From positions 2,139,501 through 2,203,500 of the forward strand of contig NZ_CP012669.1 in NCBI RefSeq assembly GCF_001281485.1: a DNA stretch of 64,000 nucleotides, in the 5' to 3' direction. The DNA is from Altererythrobacter epoxidivorans. Lineage in GTDB: Bacteria; Pseudomonadota; Alphaproteobacteria; Sphingomonadales; Sphingomonadaceae. The notes beneath the pieces are model-generated. The model searched no databases, had not been told where the DNA came from, and worked only from the letters and a program-made list of their open reading frames with translations. This document shows, piece after piece, positions 51,600-60,678 of this stretch; within the stretch, counting starts at the first letter, position 1, and the number at the start of each line of letters is the position of its first letter. A program made the position numbers and the translations under genes.

Positions 51600-53197
51600 C
51601 CAAGCAATACGACGCCGTGATCATCGGCGCAGGACACAACGGGCTCGTCTGCGCCTTCTACCTCGCGCAGGCAGGCCTCAAAGTCCGCATAGTCGAGCGG
51701 CGCGATGTCGTGGGCGGCGCTGCTGTGACCGAGGAATTCCATCCCGGATTCCGCAACTCGGTGGCGAGCTACACGGTCAGCCTGCTGCAGCCCAAGGTCA
51801 TTCGCGATATGCGGCTGCATGATCATGGCTATCGCGTGATCGAACGCCCGATTTCCAATTTCCTGCCGCAGGAAGATGGCGGGTACCTCAAGCTAGGTGG
51901 CGGACTCGAGCGCACTCAGGCTGAGTTCCGCAAGTTCTCGAACGCCGATGCCGAAGCGCTGCCGGCCTATTACGACGCGCTGGAAGGCGTCGCGGAGGTT
52001 CTGCGCGATCTTGCGCTTAAGTCACCACCCAATGTCGGCGAGGGCCTGCGCACGCTGCTGGCGGGCGCATCGCAAGGCTGGGGCATGGCCAAGCTGAGCC
52101 TGGAGGCGAAGCGCGACATCCTCGACCTCTTCACCAAGTCTGCCACCAGCTTCCTCGGCCAGTGGTTCGAGAGCGAGGCGGTCAAGGCCGCTTTCGGCTT
52201 CGACGCGGTGGTCGGCAATTACGCCAGCCCCGATACGCCCGGCAGCGCCTACGTCCTGCTCCACCACGTCTTCGGCGAGGTGAACGGCAAGAAGGGTGCA
52301 TGGGGCCATAGCGTCGGCGGCATGGGCACGATCACGCAGATCATGGCCAAGGTTTGCGAGCAGGCCGGTGTCGAGATCAGCCTCGAAGCGGCGGTCGCCG
52401 AGGTGCTGGTTGATGGCGACACGGTCGCAGGTGTCCGCCTCGATAGCGGCGAGGATATTGCGGCCAAGCGGGTCATCGCCAATGTCGGCCCGAAACTGCT
52501 TTACGGCAAGATGCTCGACGAAAGCCACCAGCCTGAAGATTTCCGCCGTCGGATGCGCGGCTTCAAGGCTGGCGGCGGCACCTTCCGCATGAACGTCGCC
52601 CTGTCCGAGTTGCCAAAGTTCACCTGCCTCCCCGAGCCAGGCGAACATCACCAGTCGGGCATCATCATTGCCCCGACGCTCGACTACATGGACAAGGCCT
52701 TCCTCGACGCAAAGGCGCATGGCTGGTCGAAGAAGCCGATCGTGGAAATGCTGATCCCGAGCACGGTGGACGACAGTCTCGCCCCTCCGGGCCAGCACGT
52801 CGCCAGCCTGTTCTGCCAGCAGTTCGCGCCCGAACTGCCAGACGGACGCGATTGGGACGACGAGGAAGACGCAGCCGCAGATACCATCATCGACACGGTG
52901 GAAGCGCAGGCGCCCGGCTTCCGCGCATCGATCCTCGGGCGGCAGGTGCTCAGCCCCAAGGGCCTCTACAAGAAGTTCGGCCTCGTCGGCGGAGACATCA
53001 TGCACGGGCACATGAGCCTCGACCAGCTGTGGTCGGCGCGTCCCGTGCTCGGCAACGGCGCCTATCGCGGGCCGGTAAAGGGTCTCTACATGTGCGGCGC
53101 AGGTACCCATCCGGGCGGCGGCGTCACCGGCGCGCCGGGCCACAATTGTGCTCACGAGGTCATTGCAGACGGGGGCTCGACCAGGCGCTTTCAATAG
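51596..53197 (+). CDS. CrtI/PYROXD2-like FAD oxidoreductase
   Basis: A 533-residue flavoprotein of the phytoene-desaturase-like group. The FAD dinucleotide fold is AVIIGAGHNGLVCAFYLAQA (8-27), with VERRDVVGGAAVTEE completing it, and the C-terminal FAD motif is GLYMCGAGTHPGGGVTGAPG. This subgroup (NAD(P)/FAD proteins like PYROXD2) is distinct from carotenoid desaturases, and no carotenoid genes are near. Co-translation with the Rieske oxygenase (ATGA overlap) suggests the two enzymes act on the same compound. Confidence 0.88.
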   Translation: MTKQYDAVIIGAGHNGLVCAFYLAQAGLKVRIVERRDVVGGAAVTEEFHPGFRNSVASYTVSLLQPKVIRDMRLHDHGYRVIERPISNFLPQEDGGYLKLGGGLERTQAEFRKFSNADAEALPAYYDALEGVAEVLRDLALKSPPNVGEGLRTLLAGASQGWGMAKLSLEAKRDILDLFTKSATSFLGQWFESEAVKAAFGFDAVVGNYASPDTPGSAYVLLHHVFGEVNGKKGAWGHSVGGMGTITQIMAKVCEQAGVEISLEAAVAEVLVDGDTVAGVRLDSGEDIAAKRVIANVGPKLLYGKMLDESHQPEDFRRRMRGFKAGGGTFRMNVALSELPKFTCLPEPGEHHQSGIIIAPTLDYMDKAFLDAKAHGWSKKPIVEMLIPSTVDDSLAPPGQHVASLFCQQFAPELPDGRDWDDEEDAAADTIIDTVEAQAPGFRASILGRQVLSPKGLYKKFGLVGGDIMHGHMSLDQLWSARPVLGNGAYRGPVKGLYMCGAGTHPGGGVTGAPGHNCAHEVIADGGSTRRFQ

Positions 53198-53263
53198 CAA
53201 GAAAGCCCGGCTCCCACGCCAATTGAGATTCGCACGAAATCGAATAATCGCTATGGTCAAATC

Positions 53264-53812
53264 ATGGCGTCGCAGCGGGACATGGCTTCCATATTGCAGC
53301 AGATGTTCGACCGGAGTTCGGTCGCGCTCACTCTTGCCGATGAAAATCAGGAAGACTGCCCGCTGATCGCGATCAACAATCGCTTTACTGAAGTCACCGG
53401 ATATCCGGCCGAAGATGTCATCGGGCGAAATTGCCGCTTCCTGCAACCGACTGGCGGTGCCGGGCCTGTACGCGACGACATCCGCGCATTCATAGACACA
53501 CCGGACCGGTCCGAAGGACGTTTCCTGATTGCGAATGTCACGCGCGATGGCACGCCATTCCTCAACATCGTCTATCTCGCTCGCCTGCACGGCCCGAGCG
53601 GAGAGAGGTTCATCCTCGGATCGCAATTCAATGTTGATCTGGATCAATCGCGTGTGTTCATTTATGAGCGTTCACTTCGGGAAAGTCTGAACGATATTAG
53701 GAACTTGTTCAGCGATCATGATTGGACCATGTTGGGAAGCATGAGTGCCATTGCCAATTCGGCTGCATTGATCGCGCAATTCCGGCTCGACAGGGAGGGG
53801 GCATCGGAATGA
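53264..53812 (+). CDS. LOV-domain blue-light sensor protein
   Basis: A 182-residue flavin photoreceptor. The LOV core has the adduct cysteine Cys57 in GRNCRFLQ, with NNRFTEVTGYPAEDVIG before it and FLNIVYLARLHGPSG after it. About 45 C-terminal residues form helices (SLRESLNDIRNLFSDHD and beyond), but there is no output domain. Its stop overlaps the ATG of the CheB-CheR-HWE kinase gene by four bases. The LOV protein may therefore control that kinase in trans, by binding or by flavin-dependent dimer change (inference). Confidence 0.92.
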   Translation: MASQRDMASILQQMFDRSSVALTLADENQEDCPLIAINNRFTEVTGYPAEDVIGRNCRFLQPTGGAGPVRDDIRAFIDTPDRSEGRFLIANVTRDGTPFLNIVYLARLHGPSGERFILGSQFNVDLDQSRVFIYERSLRESLNDIRNLFSDHDWTMLGSMSAIANSAALIAQFRLDREGASE

Positions 53813-56800
53813 ACGACACTCAAGTAAGCCCCGTGCCGATCGTCGCGGTCGGGGCATCGGCTGGCGGGCTCGAGGCCCTGCGCGAGGTATTCCAGGCCAA
53901 TGTCCGCAATTGCGGCATGGCCTTTGTCGTAATCCAGCACCTCGATCCGACCCATGAATCGCTCATGGCTCAGTTGCTCGAACGCTATACCGACATGAAG
54001 GTTACCCAAGCGGCTGGCGGCGAGCAGATCGAAGCCGACCATATCTACGTCATTCCCCCGGCACATGGGCTTGCAGTCAAGAATCAGGTGCTGGAACTGA
54101 CCGAATTCCGCGACCCTCGCGGGATGCGCCGGCCGATCGATGATTTCTTCGAAAGCCTTGCCGAAGATGCCAAGTCGAACGCGGCTTGCGTTATCCTTTC
54201 GGGCACAGGTGGTGACGGCAGCCGTGGCCTTCGCGCGATAAAGGAACATGGCGGTCTAGCCATCGTGCAGGATCCGTCGAGCGCGCGATATGACGGCATG
54301 CCTGTTTCCGCCATCGGTACAGGACTGGTCGATATCGTGGCGAGGCCGGGCGAAATCATCGAGGCATTGCGCAACTTCTTCGACCGGGCCGACGACATCG
54401 CCCTGAATGAAGATGAATCGGAAGAGCTCGACCAGATCCCGCAGATCTGCTCCACGCTGCAGTCGGTCGTCGGTCACGATTTCTCGGGCTACAAGCGATC
54501 CACCCTTGCGCGCAGGATCGCCCGGCGGATCCAGGTCATCGGCGCTGCCGATGCAAAGGAATATCTCGCCCGTTTGCGGTCCGATGAAACCGAATGCGAG
54601 GCGCTGTTTCGCGACCTCCTGATCAATGTCACGCGCTTCTTCCGCGATGCCGAGGAATTCGATCGACTTACTCAGGACGTGATCGACCCGCTCGTGAGGA
54701 ACGTCCGCAATTCGGACGAACTGAGAGTCTGGGTCGCGGGCTGCTCGTCTGGCGAGGAAGCCTATACGTTGGCGATGATCATCGCCGATTCCATGCGGCG
54801 ACAGGATCGCAGCCCTTACGTCCAGATCTTCGCCACCGACATCGACGACAAGATGCTCGATATCGCGCGTGGCGCGACCTATCCAATCGCTGCCCTGTCC
54901 GACATACCTGCCGAAATGCAGAGCGAGTTCGTGCTCGTCGGACCCGATCATTTCACCATCGCTCCGCGTATCCGCGACATGGTCCGTTTCAGCCTGCACA
55001 ACGTGCTTCGCGATCCGCCATTTTCGAAGATCGATCTCGTATCCTGCCGCAACCTCCTGATCTATTTCGACGAGGAACTGCAACGTCAGGTGATCCCGAT
55101 GTTGCACTTCTCGCTGCGAGAAGGCGGCAAGCTGTTCCTCGGATCGTCGGAGACGGTTGGCAGGTTCGATGACCTTTTCTCCGTCGCCGACCAGCGCGCC
55201 AAGATTTACGACCGCAAGCCCGCAATGGGCAGGTATTCGCTCGTCTTCGGGAAAAGCGGGTCCACCCCGCCACGCGCCATCAGCACCATGCGACAGCCGC
55301 CGCGTCCGTCGAATTCGGTGGAGATGCGTGCGCTCAAGAAGATTGCAGAAACCTTTGCGCCGGTATCCATGCTGGTGGATGCCGAGGGGATCCTGCTCGA
55401 TCATTGGGGCCCCGTCGGTCGTTATCTCAATTTTCCCGACCGCAGCGACAAACAAGTCGAGGTTGCTCGCCAATCGAAGGGCGGGTTGAGCGAGATCGTC
55501 GGCCCCCTGCTTCGCGAAACCATCAAGCACCAGAAGCCGCGGATCGCTCGCGACGTCTCGATCCAGACCGATTTCGGGAACCAGGTCGCTGACGTGATGA
55601 CCGAAGACGTCGGGTCCGGCGCTTACCTGATCGTGATCCGCGAAAAAGGCGCACTTCAATCGCAGGAATACGACAAGTTCGAGGACTTCGAACGTGGCGG
55701 TAGCGAGCTCCAGTTCCTGCAGGACGAACTGCAGAATACACGCCAGCGCCTGCGTACGACTGTCGAGGAACTCGAGACGACGAACGAGGAGCTGAAGAGC
55801 TCCAACGAAGAAATGATGTCGATGAACGAGGAGCTTCAGTCGACAAACGAGGAACTGACGACCGTCAATGACGAGCTCAAGGCGAAGGTCGATCAGCTGA
55901 CCACCGCCAATGCCGACATGAAGAACTTCGTCGATTCGACGGAGCTTGCCGTGTTGGTCGTCGATAACAAGCTCGGTCTGCGCATGTTCACGGAGGCGGC
56001 CGCCGGGATCTTCGAGATCGGATCGGTCAACATGGGCCAGCCCATCGCCGACCTTCTCAGCAGACTACGAACCGATGAATACATCGACATGGCGCGGCGA
56101 GCGGCGTTCGAGGGCCGTGTCGGCGAACAACGCGTCGAAACGGTTGGCGACCAGCGCCGCTTCATCCTGCGTGCCCTGCCCTATCGCCAGCTCGACGGTA
56201 CGCTCGACGGTGCAACTCTCGTCTTCACCGACGTCACCGAATCGCTTTCGCTCGAGAAGGAACTCGCCGAGCAAAGTGCGCGCCTTCAGATGGCGCTCAA
56301 TGTGGCGAAGATCGGCGTGTGGGAATACGAACCCTCGACCGGACGGACGGAACTCGACGATACCGAACGCGAACTGCTAGGTATCGAAACCATCGAGGAC
56401 GGCGAGTTCATGGAGCCAATTCTCGCCCGGCTGCCGAACGAGGACCGTGACCGCGTCAACAGTGCCTTGCGCAAGGCGATGGACGGTCAGCATGTCTTCG
56501 ACGAGGTTTTCCGAATTACCGACAAGGATGGTGAGCCGCGATGGCTACACGGCCTGGGTCGCAAGTTCGAAGTAGGCGAGGTCAACAAGTTCGTCGGAGT
56601 CAGTTTCGACGTGACAGCTGAGCATCAGCAGCTGGCCCAGCGCGAACTGATGATCCGCGAGATGAATCACCGCGTGAAGAACCTGTTTGCGATCATTTCC
56701 TCGCTCGTTTCTATCAGCGCACGGCATGCCGACAGCATCCCGGATTTCGCGACAGACCTGCGCGAACGCATCGGCGCTCTGGGCCGTTCGCACGCACTCA

Positions 56801-57198
56801 CCGCCGACCGGGCGGAAGGCGAGGCGCAACTGCGGGACATCATCGAAACGGTAATGCGGTCCCAGTTCGATCGTCAGGAAGTCGAAGTCGCAGGAGAGGC
56901 AATCACCCTGCCCAACCGCATGGTCACCCCGCTTGCGCTGATAATGCACGAATGGGTGACAAACTCGGTCAAATACGGGGCGTTGAGCGTGCCTGACGGG
57001 CGCCTGAGCGTGACCTGGGCGCGCAAGGGGGACGCTGTCGATCTCGAATGGACCGAACGCGGCGGCAATGGCGGCGATCCGGGACACACCGGTTTCGGCA
57101 CGCGATTGGTAGAAGTGACGGCAAAGCAGTTGGGCGGCGAAATCAGCGCAGCCGCAAACGACGGCGGTTATGATCGAAAGCTGAGCTTTTCAGTCTGA
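53809..57198 (+). CDS. CheB-CheR-PAS-HWE histidine kinase fusion
   Basis: An 1129-residue soluble multidomain protein. The CheB-like methylesterase (1-190) has Ser17 in VGASAGG, His44 in IQHLDP and Asp136 in GTGGDG. The CheR-like methyltransferase (about 210-470) has VAGCSSGEEAYT and VSCRNLLIYF. A long coiled coil (about 630-705) is rich in NEEL repeats, two PAS-like domains follow (about 706-815 and 825-940), and an HWE kinase has His954 in REMNHRVKNLF. No receiver precedes CheB. No chemoreceptor or che genes are near, so it is a signalling protein rather than a chemotaxis enzyme. ATG 53809 has GGAGGGG upstream. Confidence 0.93.
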   Translation: MNDTQVSPVPIVAVGASAGGLEALREVFQANVRNCGMAFVVIQHLDPTHESLMAQLLERYTDMKVTQAAGGEQIEADHIYVIPPAHGLAVKNQVLELTEFRDPRGMRRPIDDFFESLAEDAKSNAACVILSGTGGDGSRGLRAIKEHGGLAIVQDPSSARYDGMPVSAIGTGLVDIVARPGEIIEALRNFFDRADDIALNEDESEELDQIPQICSTLQSVVGHDFSGYKRSTLARRIARRIQVIGAADAKEYLARLRSDETECEALFRDLLINVTRFFRDAEEFDRLTQDVIDPLVRNVRNSDELRVWVAGCSSGEEAYTLAMIIADSMRRQDRSPYVQIFATDIDDKMLDIARGATYPIAALSDIPAEMQSEFVLVGPDHFTIAPRIRDMVRFSLHNVLRDPPFSKIDLVSCRNLLIYFDEELQRQVIPMLHFSLREGGKLFLGSSETVGRFDDLFSVADQRAKIYDRKPAMGRYSLVFGKSGSTPPRAISTMRQPPRPSNSVEMRALKKIAETFAPVSMLVDAEGILLDHWGPVGRYLNFPDRSDKQVEVARQSKGGLSEIVGPLLRETIKHQKPRIARDVSIQTDFGNQVADVMTEDVGSGAYLIVIREKGALQSQEYDKFEDFERGGSELQFLQDELQNTRQRLRTTVEELETTNEELKSSNEEMMSMNEELQSTNEELTTVNDELKAKVDQLTTANADMKNFVDSTELAVLVVDNKLGLRMFTEAAAGIFEIGSVNMGQPIADLLSRLRTDEYIDMARRAAFEGRVGEQRVETVGDQRRFILRALPYRQLDGTLDGATLVFTDVTESLSLEKELAEQSARLQMALNVAKIGVWEYEPSTGRTELDDTERELLGIETIEDGEFMEPILARLPNEDRDRVNSALRKAMDGQHVFDEVFRITDKDGEPRWLHGLGRKFEVGEVNKFVGVSFDVTAEHQQLAQRELMIREMNHRVKNLFAIISSLVSISARHADSIPDFATDLRERIGALGRSHALTADRAEGEAQLRDIIETVMRSQFDRQEVEVAGEAITLPNRMVTPLALIMHEWVTNSVKYGALSVPDGRLSVTWARKGDAVDLEWTERGGNGGDPGHTGFGTRLVEVTAKQLGGEISAAANDGGYDRKLSFSV

Positions 57199-57210
57199 AA
57201 ATGACTGCCG

Positions 57211-57246
57211 GACCGGCCCGCCTCTATTGGCGGGTTCCGACCGGTC
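57211..57246. terminator. Hairpin between convergent kinase and receiver genes
   Basis: CCCGCC (57217-57222) pairs with GGCGGG (57229-57234) around a TCTATT loop, and GACCGG/CCGGTC extends the stem outward. It reaches the stop codon of the receiver gene. No long T run follows. Confidence 0.55.
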
Positions 57247-57595
57247 AGAGTGACTGGACGAAAGGGGCCAGCTGTTCGGGCGACACTGGCTTGTCCAGCA
57301 ACCGCGCCTTGGGAAAATCGTTGCGAATGCGCTCGCGATCCGCATCTGCGCTGATGAAGAGGATCGGGCAGCCGTTCTGATATAGATGCTCGGCTAGTGG
57401 CCAAACCTGCGTGCCCTGCAGGTTGATGTCGAGCACTGCTGCGTCAGGGATGGCGCTGGCCGAAGCTTCCAATGCACTGTTGAGGCAGTGGTACGGGCCC
57501 TCGATAGCGACACCGTAGTCCTCGAGCTGATAGGCAAGGTCCCACGCGACCAAAGCCTCGTCATCCACCACCATGACTTTGCGTTTATCCACCAT
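57245..57595 (-). CDS. Single-domain response regulator (receiver only)
   Basis: A 116-residue receiver. The acidic pair is in VMVVDDEALVAWDL, the phospho-acceptor aspartate in DAAVLDINLQG, and the conserved lysine in LLDKPVSPEQL. It has no DNA-binding domain. Such receivers serve as phosphate shuttles or sinks for HWE kinases; the location next to the LOV/HWE genes makes those the likely partners. A start at ATG 57650-57652 would add 19 residues; ATG 57593-57595 fits the domain edge better. Neither has a strong ribosome-binding site. Confidence 0.87.
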   Translation of the reverse strand: MVDKRKVMVVDDEALVAWDLAYQLEDYGVAIEGPYHCLNSALEASASAIPDAAVLDINLQGTQVWPLAEHLYQNGCPILFISADADRERIRNDFPKARLLDKPVSPEQLAPFVQSL

Positions 57596-57709
57596 GAGAC
57601 CCAAACTACGCAGGAAGGTATTAGTTTCCGCTAAAGCAGCACGAAACATCATGCGTGCGGCGAATTTACCACACGCGTGGGAAACCCACTGATTTTGCGA
57701 TGGAAAAGG

Positions 57710-57785
57710 TGGTGAGCCCTGCTGGGTTCGAACCAGCGACCTACTGATTAAAAGTCAGTTGCTCTACCGACTGAGCTAAGGGCCC
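57710..57785 (-). tRNA. tRNA-Lys (UUU anticodon)
   Basis: The minus strand gives acceptor GGGCCCT with AGGGCTC, anticodon stem ACTGA/TCAGT with loop CTTTTAA (anticodon TTT), T arm GCTGG-TTCGAAC-CCAGC, discriminator A and an encoded CCA at 57710-57712. No integrase or direct repeat is seen near it. Confidence 0.97.
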
Positions 57786-57821
57786 CCTGACCGGGAACGC
57801 TGCGGATGGCAGCGCGGTCGC

Positions 57822-58325
57822 TCACCTAGGCACGGCGCGCGGCTTGGTCAAGCGCGCATATATCTGCGCCAGCGTCAGCCCGGTGACGGGATCTCTCCAG
57901 TCGGCTGCAAGCTGCAGCGCGGGTTCGAGGACGAAGCTCCGTTCGCGGAAATGCGGGTGCGGGATCGACAGGCCGCTATCGTGCCATGACCCGCCGCTCC
58001 ACAGCACTATATCGAGGTCGAGCACGCGGTCGCCCCAGCTTTGCCCGCCGTTCTTCCTGCCGAATTCGCGTTCGATATGCTGGAGCCCGGCAAGCATGGC
58101 GAGGGGGTCGTAATCGCTGTCGATGAGCACTGCGGCATTGGCGAAGCGCCGTTTCGCCGGGCCGAGCGGCTCGGTCGATATTATCGAGGAACGGTCGGTC
58201 ACGGTGCCGAGGGCGGCAAGTTCCTCCATCGCAGCGCCGACGACGCTGCGGGGCTGGCCGTAGAGGTGGTGACGCCGGTTAGATCCCAGTGCGACGAGGT
58301 AGAATTGCGCGCTTGCTCTGCTCAT
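57822..58325 (-). CDS. folK: 7,8-dihydro-6-hydroxymethylpterin pyrophosphokinase
   Basis: Transfers pyrophosphate to hydroxymethyl-dihydropterin in folate synthesis. The 167-residue protein has YLVALGSNRRHHLYG near the N-terminus, FANAAVLIDSDYDP, and the signature GDRVLDLDIVLW (about 97-108), followed by IPHPHFRERSFVLEPALQLA. It starts at ATG 58323-58325 and lies just downstream of tRNA-Lys in genome order, divergent from the peptidase at 58360. Other folate genes are not nearby. Confidence 0.95.
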   Translation of the reverse strand: MSRASAQFYLVALGSNRRHHLYGQPRSVVGAAMEELAALGTVTDRSSIISTEPLGPAKRRFANAAVLIDSDYDPLAMLAGLQHIEREFGRKNGGQSWGDRVLDLDIVLWSGGSWHDSGLSIPHPHFRERSFVLEPALQLAADWRDPVTGLTLAQIYARLTKPRAVPR

Positions 58326-58359
58326 GGCGCAGCCCTAGCCTCGCGCAGAGGATGTGCCA

Positions 58360-59799
58360 ATGAGAGGAAGTTCGACCGTGCGTTTCAAAGCAATTTTTCT
58401 GGCAGGTGCCCTGGCGGTGACAGGACAGGCCGTGGCGCAGGAAAGCCAGCCGCGCGAACTGACCGAACACGAACAGCGCATGCGCGAGATCTATCGCAAC
58501 GTCATTTCCTTTCGTTCGGCGCGCGGTCATCAGCAGGTCGACGACCTTGTCGCCTATCTCACGTCGCAGCTATCGGCTGCGGGCTTTGCGCCCGAAGACC
58601 TGATGGTCACCGATTACGACAGCGATGGCGAACCGACACAGGGCCTTGTCGTGCGCTATCGCGGCGATGGCAGTTCCAGCAAGAAGCCGATCGTGATGCT
58701 GGGCCATATGGACGTGGTCGATGCCCTGCCGCAGGACTGGGAGCGCGATCCATTCAGCCTGACCGAGGAGGACGGGTATTTCTTCGGTCGCGGAACGCTC
58801 GACAACAAATACGGCATCACCAACCTCACCGGCACCTTCATCCGGTTGAAGGAAGAAGGGTGGACGCCCGGCCGCGATCTCTACCTCGTCTTTTCCGGAG
58901 ACGAGGAAACCGGGATGATCTCGACGCGCGCACAGGCACGCTGGGTTGCCGATAATGTGGACCCTGAATTCATTCTCAACTCCGATGCCGGCGGGATCGG
59001 CCTGACGGACGACTTCACCCCGCTCGTTCAGCGCGTGCAGGCGGCGGAAAAGACATTCGCAACGTGGGAACTGACGGTGACCAATCCCGGCGGGCATTCA
59101 TCGCGCCCGCGCAGCGACAATGCGATCTATGAACTGGCCGACGCGCTGACGAAGATCCGCGACTATCGTTTCCCCGTGCAGGCGACGCCGCTGACCCGCA
59201 GCTATTTCGGCGCGCTCGGCCAGAGCATGCCGGGTGAACTCGGCGCAGCCATGCTGGCTTTCGCCAAGGATCCGACCGATGAAAAGGCGATCGCGGCGTT
59301 GCAGGCGAACCCGGAGACGGTCGGCACTCTGGGCACGACCTGCGTCGCCACGATGCTACGTGCGGGTCATGCCGAAAACGCCCTGCCGCAAAGCGCGACC
59401 GCAACGGTCAATTGCCGGATTTTCCCCGGTGTCGGCGCCGCTGCAACGGAACAGGCGCTGCGCGACGTGATCGGCATCGGCAACGTCGCTTTCAAGCTGA
59501 TGACCAATGTCACCGAAAGCCCCGAGAGCACGCTGCGCGACGATGTGAAGGCATCGCTCGCATCATCGCTTTCGAACAGGTTCGGCAAGGCGATCCCGAT
59601 CCTGCCCTACATGGAATCGGGCGGAACCGACGGCATGCACTATCGCACGCTCGGCTATGACACGGTGGCGATTTCCGGCGCGGGCAGCAGGTCGCAGGAC
59701 ATGTATGCGCACGGGCTGAATGAACGCATGCGGGTCGATGCCTTCTACAACGGGCTCGACCACTGGTATGTCATCCTGAAGGAGCTTGCCGGCAGCTAG
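58360..59799 (+). CDS. Exported M20-family zinc peptidase
   Basis: Periplasmic di-zinc peptidase or deacylase, 479 residues with a signal peptide ending near QAVAQ|ESQ. Metal and catalytic residues are visible: His116 and Asp118 (GHMDVVDA), the bridging Asp148 (GRGTLDNKYG), Glu182/Glu183 (SGDEETG), Asp209, and a dimerisation domain with NPGGHSSRPRSDNA. The C-terminal HGLNERM contains the last zinc histidine. ATG 58360 has AGAGGA upstream; GTG 58378 is an alternative that keeps the signal peptide. The substrate is probably small peptides. Confidence 0.9.
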   Translation: MRGSSTVRFKAIFLAGALAVTGQAVAQESQPRELTEHEQRMREIYRNVISFRSARGHQQVDDLVAYLTSQLSAAGFAPEDLMVTDYDSDGEPTQGLVVRYRGDGSSSKKPIVMLGHMDVVDALPQDWERDPFSLTEEDGYFFGRGTLDNKYGITNLTGTFIRLKEEGWTPGRDLYLVFSGDEETGMISTRAQARWVADNVDPEFILNSDAGGIGLTDDFTPLVQRVQAAEKTFATWELTVTNPGGHSSRPRSDNAIYELADALTKIRDYRFPVQATPLTRSYFGALGQSMPGELGAAMLAFAKDPTDEKAIAALQANPETVGTLGTTCVATMLRAGHAENALPQSATATVNCRIFPGVGAAATEQALRDVIGIGNVAFKLMTNVTESPESTLRDDVKASLASSLSNRFGKAIPILPYMESGGTDGMHYRTLGYDTVAISGAGSRSQDMYAHGLNERMRVDAFYNGLDHWYVILKELAGS

Positions 59800-59810
59800 A
59801 ACGCCGGAGC

Positions 59811-60662
59811 TCAGATATCTTCGCAGATGCGCCCGTAAAGCTGCGGGCGGCGATCCCGGAAAAAACCCATCCCGGCGCGGTGTTCGGCCGCCTGGTCGAG
59901 ATCGAGTGTGGCAACCAGCACGCCATCTTCGGTCTTGCCGAATTCGACCAGCATGTCGCCCCATTCATTGGTGATGAAGCTGTGACCGTAGAATGCCTGG
60001 CCCTCTTCCACGCCGATCCGGTTGGCGGCGATAACCGGCATGCAGTTCGACACCGAGTGCCCCTGCATCGCACGTTGCCACATGCGGCTGGTGTCGAGTT
60101 CGGCGTCATAGGGTTCGGAACCGATTGCGGTCGGATAGAACAAGAGTTCGGCCCCCATCAGGGCCATGACACGCGCGGTTTCAGGATACCATTGGTCCCA
60201 GCAGATACCGACGCCGATGCGCGTTCCGAACAGGTCCCACACCTTGAACCCGTCGTTCCCCGGGCGAAAATAGTACTTTTCCTCGTAACCCGGCCCATCA
60301 GGAATATGGCTCTTGCGATAGGTGCCCATGATCTCGCCATCGGCGCCGATCATGGCGAGCGTGTTGTAATAGTGATGCCCGTCGCGCTCGAAAAAGCTGG
60401 TCGGGATCGCAACCTTCAATTTGGCCGCAAGCTTGCGCATCGCGATGACCGATGGATGGTCGAGCGTCGGGCGCGCCAGGGCGAAAAGCGCCTCGTCCTC
60501 CTGCTTGCAGAAGTAGGGGCCGGAAAACAGTTCGGGCGGCAGGACGATCTGCGCACCCCTCGCCGCGGCCTGTTCGACCATTTCGGAAACGGCTGCGATG
60601 TTGGTCGCTTCGTCCTCGCTGCCGAGTGCGAGTTGAAGGGCGGCGACAGTGATTTCTCTCAT
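59811..60662 (-). CDS. aguB: N-carbamoylputrescine amidase
   Basis: Nitrilase-superfamily amidase that hydrolyses N-carbamoylputrescine to putrescine, CO2 and ammonia. The 283-residue protein has the Glu-Lys-Cys triad: Glu44 in LPPELFSGPYFC, Lys117 in TYRKSHIPDGPGYEEKYYF, and Cys154 in GVGICWDQWYPE. The surrounding sequence matches AguB closely. Agmatine deiminase (aguA), its usual partner, is not in the window. It follows the periplasmic methyltransferase gene by 16 bases and has AAAGGGCGG before its ATG. Confidence 0.92.
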   Translation of the reverse strand: MREITVAALQLALGSEDEATNIAAVSEMVEQAAARGAQIVLPPELFSGPYFCKQEDEALFALARPTLDHPSVIAMRKLAAKLKVAIPTSFFERDGHHYYNTLAMIGADGEIMGTYRKSHIPDGPGYEEKYYFRPGNDGFKVWDLFGTRIGVGICWDQWYPETARVMALMGAELLFYPTAIGSEPYDAELDTSRMWQRAMQGHSVSNCMPVIAANRIGVEEGQAFYGHSFITNEWGDMLVEFGKTEDGVLVATLDLDQAAEHRAGMGFFRDRRPQLYGRICEDI

Positions 60663-60678
60663 GCGCCGCCCTTTAATG

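Noticed and set aside
51596..53197. Carotenoid (phytoene) desaturase
   Set aside because: Although CrtI-like in fold, it is closer to the PYROXD2-type group by its N- and C-terminal motifs, and no crtB, crtY or other carotenoid gene is in the window.
55680..55930. Tandem repeat in DNA around the NEEL-rich segment of the CheB-CheR kinase
   Set aside because: The pattern is at protein level (heptad coiled coil between CheR and PAS, common in this family). The DNA is not an exact repeat array.
53809..57198. Chemotaxis adaptation enzymes (CheB, CheR)
   Set aside because: CheB lacks its receiver, both domains are fused to a kinase, and no chemoreceptor, CheA, CheW or CheY gene is near. Such fusions are signalling proteins of uncertain methylation activity.
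25461..57785. tRNA-Trp and tRNA-Lys as attachment sites of genomic islands
   Set aside because: No integrase, no repeat of the tRNA 3' end and no phage or plasmid genes are visible near either tRNA.
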